DNA from: Thioflexithrix psekupsensis
Lineage (GTDB): Bacteria > Pseudomonadota > Gammaproteobacteria > Beggiatoales > Beggiatoaceae
Direction: 5' to 3'
DNA: 64,000 nt
NCBI RefSeq assembly: GCF_002149925.1
Contig: NZ_MSLT01000012.1
Span: 682,001 to 746,000, forward strand
The number at the start of each line of letters is the position of its first letter. Position 1 is the stretch's first letter. The translations under genes and the position numbers were made by a program. Below the pieces are notes generated by a model that searched no databases, had not been told where the DNA came from, and saw nothing but the letters and a program-made list of their open reading frames with translations. This document shows positions 17,961-25,716 of the stretch, one piece after another.

Positions 17961-18491
17961 TCAATTTTCACTCGGCACGTAATCGGGAAATTCGGCTAAC
18001 ACATCAGGCAAACGTTTTGAACGCAATAAATACAGCAAAATCACCGCATTTAGGTATAAAATGACAATAAGTAATCCGCTAAGATGTTTTAAGCCCAACA
18101 ATAAAAATAAAGTTAATAAAAATAAATCCAATAACACCGCGAGTAATAATAACATTCGCGCATTTTTCCACACCGTGCGAATCCATGTGGCTTGTGTTGT
18201 AGGCGCGCGCTTAGTGGCGGCAATAACCACCAATAAAGCAGGAATAGACGGCAATAATAATAATAAATTCACATGTTGATGGGCGAATTGTCCAATATAA
18301 GGCATTAACGGTTCTATTGAGGTGCCGAGTTTTGGAACTTTGGACAGGATCGGCAGTAAAATTAAAATAACAAAATATTTTAACAAATAAATTGCACTTA
18401 ATATAAATGCCAAAGGTATTTTTAACACATTATATTCGTTATAATCAGAAAAAGAATAACGTGATTCTGCCATTATTTTTACTGCCACCAT
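17961..18491 (-). CDS. Four-helix inner membrane protein, DUF2919-like
   Basis: A 176-residue protein with about four hydrophobic helices (near residues 26-48, 73-92, 112-134 and 136-155). A soluble N-terminus (YSFSDYNEYNVLKIPL) and a C-terminal RSKRLPDVLAEFPDY motif recall the DUF2919/YfeZ family, whose function is unknown. Its start codon overlaps the ilvA stop (TAATG), so translation is probably coupled to ilvA. The DUF assignment rests on pattern memory; the membrane topology is clear. Confidence 0.7.
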   Translation of the reverse strand: MVAVKIMAESRYSFSDYNEYNVLKIPLAFILSAIYLLKYFVILILLPILSKVPKLGTSIEPLMPYIGQFAHQHVNLLLLLPSIPALLVVIAATKRAPTTQATWIRTVWKNARMLLLLAVLLDLFLLTLFLLLGLKHLSGLLIVILYLNAVILLYLLRSKRLPDVLAEFPDYVPSEN

Positions 18492-20005
18492 TAATTTAAA
18501 AATAACTGATAAGCGGGATTATCTCGCTCTTCCCAATAGGCATAACCTAACGTGTCTAAAAATTGCTGAAATGCCAGCAAATCAGTTTCCGGAACCTGAA
18601 TCCCAACCAAAACCCGACCATAAGCAGAGCCATGATTGCGGTAATGAAACAAGCTAATATTCCAATGATACCCGATGTTGGTCAAAAAATGCAGCAAGGC
18701 ACCGGGACGCTCCGGAAATTCAAAACGATATAACCGCTCATTTTGCACGTGTTGCCCGTGGCCGCCGACCATGTGACGGATGTGCAGTTTAGCCATTTCA
18801 TTATTACTTAAATCGACCACAGGATAACTTTTTTCAATCAGTTTCGCCATTAACGCTTCTTTTTCGCTTGCGCCTTGCGTTAAACGAATGCCCGCAAACA
18901 CTTGCGCTAAACTGGAGTCAGAATAGCGGTAATTAAATTCGGTAATCTGCCGTTGTCCTAAAGTATGACAAAACTCACGAAAACTACCGGGACGTTCGGG
19001 AATGGTCACGGCAAATAAGGCTTCGCGTTGTTCACCGATTTCTGCGCGTTCGGTGACGTAACCGAGGCGATCAAAATTCATGTTAGCACCGCTGTTGATC
19101 GTGACGAAGTGGCGGTTTTCACAGCGGGTTTGTTGAATGTAACGCTTTAATCCCGCTAAAGCCAAGGCCCCAGAAGGTTCTGCAATACTGCGGGTAGCAT
19201 CAAAAGTGTCTTTGATTGCCGCACAAATTTCGTCCGTTGTCACCGTGATCACGTCATCGACATAATGTTGTGCAATTTCAAAGGGTAAAACGCCCACTTG
19301 TTTGACCGCAGTGCCGTCCGCAAAAATGCCCACTTGATCTAAAATAACCCGTTCTTTTTGCTGCAACGCCGCGTATAAACAGGCCGAATCATCGGCTTCG
19401 ACTCCGATAATTTTTACTTCTGGCCGCACATATTTGACATACGCCGCGATGCCCGCAATCAATCCCCCGCCGCCAACAGGAATAAAAATCGCGTCTAGCT
19501 CTCCCGTATGCTGTTGCAAAATTTCCATGCCAATCGTTCCCTGACCAGCAATCACATCCTCATCGTCGTAAGGCGGAATGTAAGTCAATCCTTCGGCTTG
19601 CATGAGATGTTGGGCATGTTGGCTGGCATCGTCAAACGCAGAACCATGTAAAACAACTTCAGCCCCAAATCCCCGCACCGCACTTACTTTAATGTCAGGC
19701 GTTGTTTTTGGCATGACAATCACGGCGCGAATTCCCAGACGCGCTGCCGATAAAGCTACGCCTTGGGCATGATTTCCTGCCGAAGCGGCAATGACACCTC
19801 GCGCCCGCACTTCGGCGGATAAATGCGCGATGCGATTGTACGCGCCACGAATTTTAAAAGAAAAAACAGGTTGTAAATCTTCTCGTTTTAACCAAATGTG
19901 ATTATTCAAACGTTGCGATAAAGCAATCGCTTTATCTAGGGGAGTTTTTCTCGCCACGTCATAAACTCTGGCTTGCAAGATTTTTTTTACATAAGCATTC
20001 AGCAT
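18491..20005 (-). CDS. ilvA: Threonine ammonia-lyase, biosynthetic (IlvA)
   Basis: 504 residues, the length of the biosynthetic enzyme. It deaminates threonine to 2-oxobutanoate, the first committed step to isoleucine, using PLP. The PLP lysine is in FSFKIRGAYN (about Lys51), SAGNHAQGVA follows, and the phosphate-binding glycine loop is GGGGLIAG. The C-terminal ~170 residues hold two ACT-like regulatory domains (RPGSFREFC and RPGALLHFL), which in E. coli give isoleucine inhibition and valine activation. It heads the leftward run and is coupled to the membrane protein downstream. Confidence 0.97.
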   Translation of the reverse strand: MLNAYVKKILQARVYDVARKTPLDKAIALSQRLNNHIWLKREDLQPVFSFKIRGAYNRIAHLSAEVRARGVIAASAGNHAQGVALSAARLGIRAVIVMPKTTPDIKVSAVRGFGAEVVLHGSAFDDASQHAQHLMQAEGLTYIPPYDDEDVIAGQGTIGMEILQQHTGELDAIFIPVGGGGLIAGIAAYVKYVRPEVKIIGVEADDSACLYAALQQKERVILDQVGIFADGTAVKQVGVLPFEIAQHYVDDVITVTTDEICAAIKDTFDATRSIAEPSGALALAGLKRYIQQTRCENRHFVTINSGANMNFDRLGYVTERAEIGEQREALFAVTIPERPGSFREFCHTLGQRQITEFNYRYSDSSLAQVFAGIRLTQGASEKEALMAKLIEKSYPVVDLSNNEMAKLHIRHMVGGHGQHVQNERLYRFEFPERPGALLHFLTNIGYHWNISLFHYRNHGSAYGRVLVGIQVPETDLLAFQQFLDTLGYAYWEERDNPAYQLFLN

Positions 20006-20866
20006 GATGGGATAATCGTTTGGGTCTGAGATGGGTTAAAGTAGAGATATTTTTTTAACAAGCTCTTTTGCACCATAGTCATCAAGCAAAAGTAGGGGGA
20101 AGGCATTTATACCAAAATTAAGCCATTCATAAAATTTTTCTGTCAGAATCAGAATTTACAGAATTTTAGGATTTTCAGAATGAAAGAATAAAAAACCGAC
20201 TGAAAATAAAAATATATCGTAATTGCCAGTGGTGGTTAAATCAAAAACAAATTTGTCTTTAAAATTTTTAAAATCAGTCACTTCAAATCTTGTCAGCATA
20301 GGAATGGTCTCATTGAAAATAGACAGCGTTTTCTAGCATAGCAGTCTATCGGCAAAATGTTAAGACACATCACCAAAAAACCAGCGTGAAATATTGCCGT
20401 TGCTGCGCCGTAGCCAATTGAATAGGTTAAAATTGGGCTTAATCTCATTCCCAAGTGCCAACACGGCAAAAGAACTCACTTTTTTCAATCTCCATGCGCA
20501 TCCGCTCTCGTGACGATACTTCTAATCCAAACAAAAAATTGCTACAGTAAGCACTTCCAGAATGAACCCCTTAAAAAAAACTGATTCTTTGTTAAAACGG
20601 AGTATTTTCAACCATGTTAAATAAACCTGATGTGATTTTGCAATTAACTCGCGGAGGTTGCATAAGCGATACATCATGCGACATTTATATGGCTGGATTA
20701 ATGGCGCAAAAATACGTGCTGATACACATTATTGCGTAAAACTTGATGCCGAACATCATTCAAGATATTAAGCATCTTGACAAAAAAATTCCTTATCTTA
20801 TAATAAAATTGTTAATTTATCATTACTAATGACGACTTATTAAATTAAGCAAAGTAGCGAAAAAAC
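20006..20866. other. Gene-poor, decayed intergenic stretch
   Basis: 860 bp without a convincing gene. It contains a truncated copy of the MITE-like repeat (20135-20205). A minus-strand frame is open from 20521 to 20360 (ends SRWFFGDVS), and a plus-strand 41-codon frame runs from ATG 20614 to 20739 (MLNKPDVILQLTRGGC...) with a GGAG about 20 bases upstream. Neither short frame shows a recognised family; they look like fragments. No tRNA, terminator with clear stem or riboswitch was recognised. It forms the left edge of the AT-rich accessory operon. Confidence 0.5.
20135..20205. repeat. Truncated copy of the MITE-like GTCAGAATCAGAATTTACAG repeat
   Basis: The left inverted end TTTTCTGTCAGAATCAGAA... 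and about 40 bp of interior (GGATTTTCAGAAT, GAATAAAAAA) match the full copies at 46.6 and 61.4 kb, then similarity stops at about 20205; the right inverted end is missing. The flank AAATTAAGCCATTCATAAAA just left of it is also shared with the 46.6-kb copy, so the repeat may start some 20 bp earlier. Confidence 0.8.
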
Positions 20867-22975
20867 ATGAAATGCAAAATAGAAATAATAGATGAAAATT
20901 CTATTTATTTAGAATCAGTTATAGAATTGGGCGATAGCAATAGTGGCAGATTAGGTCATTTTCCAAGAGGGGCATTTCATCAGTGTGCTAAAAATAAGCA
21001 AATTCTTGTTGCTGTTAGTGAAGATGCTAATCTTTTAGGCTATCTACTTTATAATTCTAATCGCAGAGGGGTGGTTTACATCGTACATCTTTGTATTGAC
21101 TCTAAATACCGTGGCAAAGGTGTTGCTGAATGTTTATTCACTGAATTAAAAAAGATAACTGACAATGGATTTTATGATGGTATTCGTGTTCATTGTCGTC
21201 GTGATTATGGAATAAATAACTTTTGGGAAAAATTAGGCTTTTCTCCAAGATATAACAAACCAGGTCGCAGTAAAAAAGGTACTATTTTAACGGTTTGGTG
21301 GTACAGCTACGAAACACCATCTCTTTTTAGCTCCGGCGATCCTGATAAGTTAAGCACAAAACAAAGAGTTGTGATTGATGCCAATGTGTTTTTTGATTTA
21401 CAAAATGAAATAACCAAAAATAATTTTGAATCTCACGAATTACTCGCTGATTGGTTACAGGAGAGTATTGAAATTTGCCTGACTAGTGAAATTTATAATG
21501 AAATAAATAGAAAAGAAGATGATGGTGCGCGCAAAAAAGCGGAAGAAGCAGTTAGTAGATACACGCTAATTGAAGAAAAAAATCAGGACATAGCAGATGA
21601 ACTGAGAAACTTCTATACTAACCCTGATCTGTCAGATAATGATAACTCCGATCTAAAACATTTAGAGCATACAATAGCAAGTGGTATTTATTTCTTCCTA
21701 ACCAGAGATGAAGCCTTACAAAGTAAAAAAGATAAAATAGAGCAGCGTTTTGGCGTTAAAATATTATCTCCTGCTCATTTTATAACCTATCTAAATGAAT
21801 TGCTTAGTGAGAGAGAATATCAGCCCATTCGTTTAGAAGGAAAAGCAATTTCTTTTGAAAATGTGACTGATAAATATGTTACCCAACTCTCGCAAATTTT
21901 TTTAGCACCTCAAGATGAGAAAAAATCAGACTTTAATGAAATTATCAAACCGCTTTTAGTTGACGTATATCATTCAGAGGTTAAAATACTAAAAAATCAT
22001 GATAATGAATTGCTTGGATTAATTGTTTTTTGTTCAATACAACAAGAGTTAGAAATACCTATTTTAAGAATTAAAAGAAACTTAGATTTTTCTCCAACCA
22101 TTGCTCAGTTTTTGGTTGGTCAAATATTGCAATATGCAACTGATAAGAAAAAGAATGTTATCAAAATATCAGATAAACATATCGTGGAAGATTTTTCGTC
22201 TGCTTTTAAAAAATACGGATTTATTCCTATTGTTCCGGAGTGGTACAAAATTAATATTTATCATGTTGGAAATGTTGTTTCTTTACAGCCTCATTTAGAT
22301 AAAATAAAAACCTATTCCCCTAATTTATCAATATTTATTGAGGAACAATTGGAAAAGTTTTTAAATTATCATAAAAGTCCAAAAAATTATCTTTTACCCG
22401 TTGAATATGCTCTGTATCCTGCCAAAATTACAGATATAGAGATACCTACTTTTATTGTTCCCATAGAACCAGTATGGGCAATGAGTTTATTTGATTATCG
22501 ATTGCAAGATTTAATTGGTGCTAAATTAAACACTTTGTTTAGCACTGAAAATGTTTATTACCGCTCTAGTCGCCAAAAGATTATTACTGCCCCCAGTAGA
22601 GTATTATGGTATGTTATAAAAAGTGATGGAAAATTTCAAGGAACACAATCTATTAGAGCTTGTTCTTACATAGAAAAAATACATATAGATGTGCCAAAAA
22701 ATTTGTTTAGAAAATTTAAGCATTTAGGTATATATAAATGGCAAGATGTGTTTGGGGTAGCTAAAAATAATAAGCAGCAGATGATCATGGCATTTGAATT
22801 TACTAAAACAGAATTATTTTCCAATCCTTTATCTGTTAATATGTTGAAAGAAATATGGTTAGAGGATTTAAAAAAATCATTTAATCCAAGTGTTCAACAA
22901 CCTATTTCTATCCCTAACGATATTTTTTATAAACTCTATCAAATTGGTCAAATGAATTCGGATAAAAACAAATGA
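20867..22975 (+). CDS. Multidomain GNAT acetyltransferase-PIN nuclease protein
   Basis: 702 residues, no close named homologue known to me. An N-terminal GNAT domain spans about 1-145 (acetyl-CoA loop IDSKYRGKGVAECLF at 77-91, NNFWEKLGF at 117-125). A PIN-like domain spans about 165-312 with spaced acids D171 (VVIDANVFF), E212 (SEIYNEI), D262 (NSDLKHLEH) and D281 (TRDEAL), the PIN metal-site pattern. The region 325-460 looks like a second, divergent GNAT (LGLIVFC, FKKYGFIPI). The last 160 residues (WAMSLFDYR, SRVLWYV, KHLGIYKWQDV) look beta-rich, perhaps PUA/ASCH-like. It is AT-rich and overlaps the ASCH gene by ATGA. An RNA-modifying or toxin-like role is inference. Confidence 0.8.
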   Translation: MKCKIEIIDENSIYLESVIELGDSNSGRLGHFPRGAFHQCAKNKQILVAVSEDANLLGYLLYNSNRRGVVYIVHLCIDSKYRGKGVAECLFTELKKITDNGFYDGIRVHCRRDYGINNFWEKLGFSPRYNKPGRSKKGTILTVWWYSYETPSLFSSGDPDKLSTKQRVVIDANVFFDLQNEITKNNFESHELLADWLQESIEICLTSEIYNEINRKEDDGARKKAEEAVSRYTLIEEKNQDIADELRNFYTNPDLSDNDNSDLKHLEHTIASGIYFFLTRDEALQSKKDKIEQRFGVKILSPAHFITYLNELLSEREYQPIRLEGKAISFENVTDKYVTQLSQIFLAPQDEKKSDFNEIIKPLLVDVYHSEVKILKNHDNELLGLIVFCSIQQELEIPILRIKRNLDFSPTIAQFLVGQILQYATDKKKNVIKISDKHIVEDFSSAFKKYGFIPIVPEWYKINIYHVGNVVSLQPHLDKIKTYSPNLSIFIEEQLEKFLNYHKSPKNYLLPVEYALYPAKITDIEIPTFIVPIEPVWAMSLFDYRLQDLIGAKLNTLFSTENVYYRSSRQKIITAPSRVLWYVIKSDGKFQGTQSIRACSYIEKIHIDVPKNLFRKFKHLGIYKWQDVFGVAKNNKQQMIMAFEFTKTELFSNPLSVNMLKEIWLEDLKKSFNPSVQQPISIPNDIFYKLYQIGQMNSDKNK

Positions 22976-23427
22976 GAAATGTATTATTGTTATCCATAAA
23001 GCCACAATATGCAAGAAAAATATTTGATGGCACAAAAACAGTTGAATTAAGACGAATTAAACCAAAACATTTAAATGATGGGGATTTAATATGGGTTTAT
23101 GAATCTGCGCCTGTAAAGGCTCTTGTTGGGACTTTTGAAGTTGAAAAAGTGATAGAGGAATCAGTTGGGCAATTATGGAAAAAAGTACAAAAGAAATCAG
23201 CTCTCTCTAAACAAGAATATAACAGCTATTTTCAAGGTACATCCATAGGTGTTGCTATATTTATTAGCCGATTTTGGGAATTAACTGACCCGATCCCACT
23301 AGAATCTTTAAGACAAGAATCTTACTCATTTACTCCTCCCCAAAGTTTTCGTTATGTGACAGGTTTGGAGTTAAATTTTGTAAACCAGCTTCGGTACTAT
23401 CAGAAAGAGCTAAATATACCAAATTAA
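22972..23427 (+). CDS. ASCH domain protein
   Basis: 151 residues, nearly all one ASCH domain of the PUA-like fold. LLLSIKPQYARKIFDGTKTVELRR contains the family signature G-x-K-x-x-E-x-R (GTKTVELR, about residues 20-27). ASCH proteins bind RNA or nucleotides; E. coli YqfB hydrolyses N4-acetylcytidine (established), but whether this one does is unknown. Its ATG overlaps the stop of the GNAT-PIN gene (ATGA), so the two are made together. Possible roles are RNA-binding partner, eraser of an acetyl mark, or antitoxin; the last two are inference. Base composition is as AT-rich as its partner. Confidence 0.85.
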   Translation: MRNVLLLSIKPQYARKIFDGTKTVELRRIKPKHLNDGDLIWVYESAPVKALVGTFEVEKVIEESVGQLWKKVQKKSALSKQEYNSYFQGTSIGVAIFISRFWELTDPIPLESLRQESYSFTPPQSFRYVTGLELNFVNQLRYYQKELNIPN

Positions 23428-23441
23428 GCTACTCATAAAAT

Positions 23442-23520
23442 TTTTTGTCTGAGTCAAAATTGACAAAATTAATTCCCCCCTGAAAATTCTGCCCCCCATT
23501 AATCCCGATTCAGACAAAAA
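23442..23520. repeat. Inverted repeat with GTCTGA ends and C6 tracts
   Basis: TTTTTGTCTGAGTC (23442-23455) and GATTCAGACAAAAA (23507-23520) are inverted with one mismatch. Inside lie ATTAATTCCCCCC and GCCCCCCATTAAT in mirror arrangement. The left flank AAATTAAGCTACTCATAAAA matches the flank of the MITE-like copies, so it is probably a shorter derivative of the same family. It separates the ASCH gene from gspI and could act as a terminator. Confidence 0.65.
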
Positions 23521-23528
23521 CCGCAAAA

Positions 23529-23915
23529 ATGACCCTATCCTCCCCCCCAAAAAACGGTTTTACCCTCTTAGAAGTGTTAGTGGCTTTGGCTGTGGTGGCG
23601 ATTGCCTTGGCGGCGGTGATTAAAGCCTTAGGGCAGCAAGTGGAAAATCAACGTTATTTACAAGATCGCACGCTGGGACAATGGGTTGCGCACAATGTTT
23701 TGACTGAATTGCAAGTGAAAAATGAATGGGTCGCCGTAGGCGAAAAAGAAGGAAATACAGATATGGCACAGCGATCCTGGTTTTGGCGGATCGAAGTCAG
23801 TAACACTATCGATCCGCGTTTACGTCGGGTTGTCGTTTCTGTTTACCAAGAACCCGAACACCGCCATGTTATTGCGTCATTGGTGGGATTTTTAGGGGAA
23901 AATACGCAAAAGTAA
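23529..23915 (+). CDS. gspI: Type II secretion minor pseudopilin GspI
   Basis: 128 residues. The prepilin cleavage site NG/FTLLEVLVALAV (Gly at about residue 10, Phe +1, Glu +5) leads into the hydrophobic helix. The mature domain has the GspI pattern DRTLGQWVAHNVLTEL and the WFWRIEV and RRVVVSVY strands. GspI sits at the tip of the pseudopilus with GspJ and GspK. It stands alone here, flanked by the accessory island and the leftward aldehyde oxidoreductase operon; a second pseudopilin set is at 49-52 kb. The frame starts close behind an inverted repeat, so its promoter is unclear. Confidence 0.88.
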   Translation: MTLSSPPKNGFTLLEVLVALAVVAIALAAVIKALGQQVENQRYLQDRTLGQWVAHNVLTELQVKNEWVAVGEKEGNTDMAQRSWFWRIEVSNTIDPRLRRVVVSVYQEPEHRHVIASLVGFLGENTQK

Positions 23916-23925
23916 ACCACGCCCA

Positions 23926-24177
23926 TTACCCCCCCGCCACAGGCGGCCATACGGCTAATGTATCACCTGACTTTAACAGCGGCTGATCCCGCTGCTCAGG
24001 CAACAAATAAACCCCATTCAGTAACACCAAATGCGCCATTGCCAACGGCACATGATAAGCCGATAACACTTGATGCGGTGTATTATCTTGGGCGATGTCG
24101 ATTTCTACGCGATTATATTGCGCATTCGCAGGCAAATAACCGCTTAAATTAGCGTATAACTTTAGCGTAATTTTCAT
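23926..24177 (-). CDS. MoaD/ThiS-like sulfur carrier of the aldehyde oxidoreductase operon
   Basis: 83 residues with a ubiquitin-like beta-grasp fold and the required C-terminal Gly-Gly (WPPVAGG). Family members are adenylated and thiocarboxylated at that glycine, then give sulfur to molybdopterin or thiamin synthesis. Placed last in the operon with a tungsten-type aldehyde oxidoreductase, it most likely serves the pterin cofactor, as AorD does in Aromatoleum. The frame extends to a GTG at 24183, but the ATG at 24177 has a GGGG ribosome site 6 bp upstream. It starts 13 bp after the AorC-like stop. Confidence 0.88.
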   Translation of the reverse strand: MKITLKLYANLSGYLPANAQYNRVEIDIAQDNTPHQVLSAYHVPLAMAHLVLLNGVYLLPEQRDQPLLKSGDTLAVWPPVAGG

Positions 24178-24189
24178 AAACACCCCACA

Positions 24190-25620
24190 TTAAGCGGGTA
24201 TTCCCGTCAAACTCGCAGGCTGAGTACAAGCGATATACGCCTCCATTAAGCGCGTTGGATCAGTTTTTAAGCGTTCTTTCCAATGACCCAATGGCACGCG
24301 ATTTTGAATTAATCCGCGTAAAACACCCACATGTTGCGTCATACCCAGCGTCGTCGCGCCCACGAGAATATCGCCGTCGAACTCTAAATTAATATAGCGA
24401 AAATGATCGGGATCATGAAATTCAGACGCATCTCCCCCTCTCACGCCCATCCATAAACCAAACGAAGTCGAAATTAAACCTAAAGTGTCTAACACATTCA
24501 TGTTAAAACTACCGCGGTAATAAGTGGCTTCACCTGTCATATTTAACGCGGCCACTCGTCCGTGTTCGCTGGCGGTGGGTTGAATCGCGTGAACATCCAA
24601 GTTCCATGTCGAAAAATCGCGCCCTTCAGCCACATCACCTGCGGCATAAATACCGTGAACATTGGTTTGTAAATGGTGATCCACCAAAATTCCGCGATTC
24701 ATTTGTATGCCGCTGCCTTGTAAAAAATCAATATTCGGTTTTACACCCGCCGCAGAAATCACCATGTCCACCGCTAATTTTTCCCCATTGTCCAAATGCA
24801 CTAACAACGGTTCTGTTATCTCTTTTGGCGTTTCACGCGGTGCGACAGGCGCGGGCGCAGGTGCAGTAGGCGTAGAACCCCCGCCGAATAAACGCGCCAA
24901 AAAGCCTTTAGGTTCATGCGTTTCAGGCACGGGCGGCACTTGGGCAGGAGCCGTTTCAGGCTCTGAAGACATCACCGCATCACGAGTACTTTCAATTTTC
25001 ACCACGCGAGTTGATGTATGAACGGCCACACCTTTATTTTCGCACCACTGTTTGATCATATTACCTGCGGTCTTGTTCATCATACGCGGCACCATCCGAT
25101 CACCCATTTCGACTACAGTCAAATTCACACCGCGTAAAGCCAAAGCCTCCAACACAATACAACCAATAAATCCCGCACCCAATAACAATATTTTCGCACC
25201 CGGCCGTAATTGTGCGGCAATTTTGCGTCCGTCTTCCAAGGTCCAACAATTATAGACATTCGGCAAATCAATCCCCGGCACCGGTGGTTTTAACGGACTC
25301 GATCCCGTCGCAATCAATAAAGTATCAAAATCGCGCCGCGTGCCATTGGTTAATTTGACAATGCGTTGTCTGGTATCGACTTTTTCCACTTTCCCTTGTA
25401 ACAATTCAATGCGTTCATGCTGGAAATGGTGTGGTGTTTTACGTAAATGCGTGCCTTCCTCGCCAATTTTTTGAATTAAATAATACGGAATCGCCATCCG
25501 AGAATAAGGCAATTCGGGTTCATCACTGATTATTGTTATACTACAAAAAGGGTCTTGACGACGCAAAGTTTCTGCGGCGATCACGCCTGCGGGGCCTGCG
25601 CCAATAATAATGTGTTGCAT
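24190..25620 (-). CDS. NAD/FAD-dependent oxidoreductase, AorC-like subunit
   Basis: 476 residues. An FAD-binding GAGPAGVIAAE motif is at 7-17, LLIATGSSP at about 105, an NAD-binding GAGFIGCIVLEAL at about 148-160 and the second FAD motif GIYAAGDVAEG near 335. It matches the pyridine-nucleotide-disulfide class-I fold. The operon position fits AorC, which links the W-enzyme to NAD in Aromatoleum aromaticum. Odd feature: the NAD domain carries an insertion of about 55 residues (roughly 215-268) rich in Pro, Ala and Glu with the short patch KGFLARLFGGG. A 96-bp gap with a 13-bp stem separates it from the catalytic-subunit gene. Confidence 0.88.
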   Translation of the reverse strand: MQHIIIGAGPAGVIAAETLRRQDPFCSITIISDEPELPYSRMAIPYYLIQKIGEEGTHLRKTPHHFQHERIELLQGKVEKVDTRQRIVKLTNGTRRDFDTLLIATGSSPLKPPVPGIDLPNVYNCWTLEDGRKIAAQLRPGAKILLLGAGFIGCIVLEALALRGVNLTVVEMGDRMVPRMMNKTAGNMIKQWCENKGVAVHTSTRVVKIESTRDAVMSSEPETAPAQVPPVPETHEPKGFLARLFGGGSTPTAPAPAPVAPRETPKEITEPLLVHLDNGEKLAVDMVISAAGVKPNIDFLQGSGIQMNRGILVDHHLQTNVHGIYAAGDVAEGRDFSTWNLDVHAIQPTASEHGRVAALNMTGEATYYRGSFNMNVLDTLGLISTSFGLWMGVRGGDASEFHDPDHFRYINLEFDGDILVGATTLGMTQHVGVLRGLIQNRVPLGHWKERLKTDPTRLMEAYIACTQPASLTGIPA

Positions 25621-25645
25621 GGGGATGTCCTTGATGGATATTGAT

Positions 25646-25686
25646 ATTTCTACCGTTTTTCGTATTGCAGAAGAAACGGTAGAAAT
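25646..25686 (-). promoter_or_regulatory. 13-bp stem-loop between aorB-like and aorC-like genes
   Basis: ATTTCTACCGTTT (25646-25658) and AAACGGTAGAAAT (25674-25686) are perfect inverted repeats around a 15-nt loop. On the transcribed (minus) strand there is no U-run after the stem, so it is not a classic terminator. It may be an mRNA processing or stability element that sets the ratio of catalytic to FAD subunit. Confidence 0.75.
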
Positions 25687-25716
25687 TCAAAAATACAGAT
25701 TAAAACGAAACGACCC

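Noticed and set aside
20867-23427. Straight VapBC-type toxin-antitoxin call for the GNAT-PIN/ASCH pair
   Set aside because: The first protein is far larger than VapC and the second has no DNA-binding antitoxin domain; a classical type II system is not supported.
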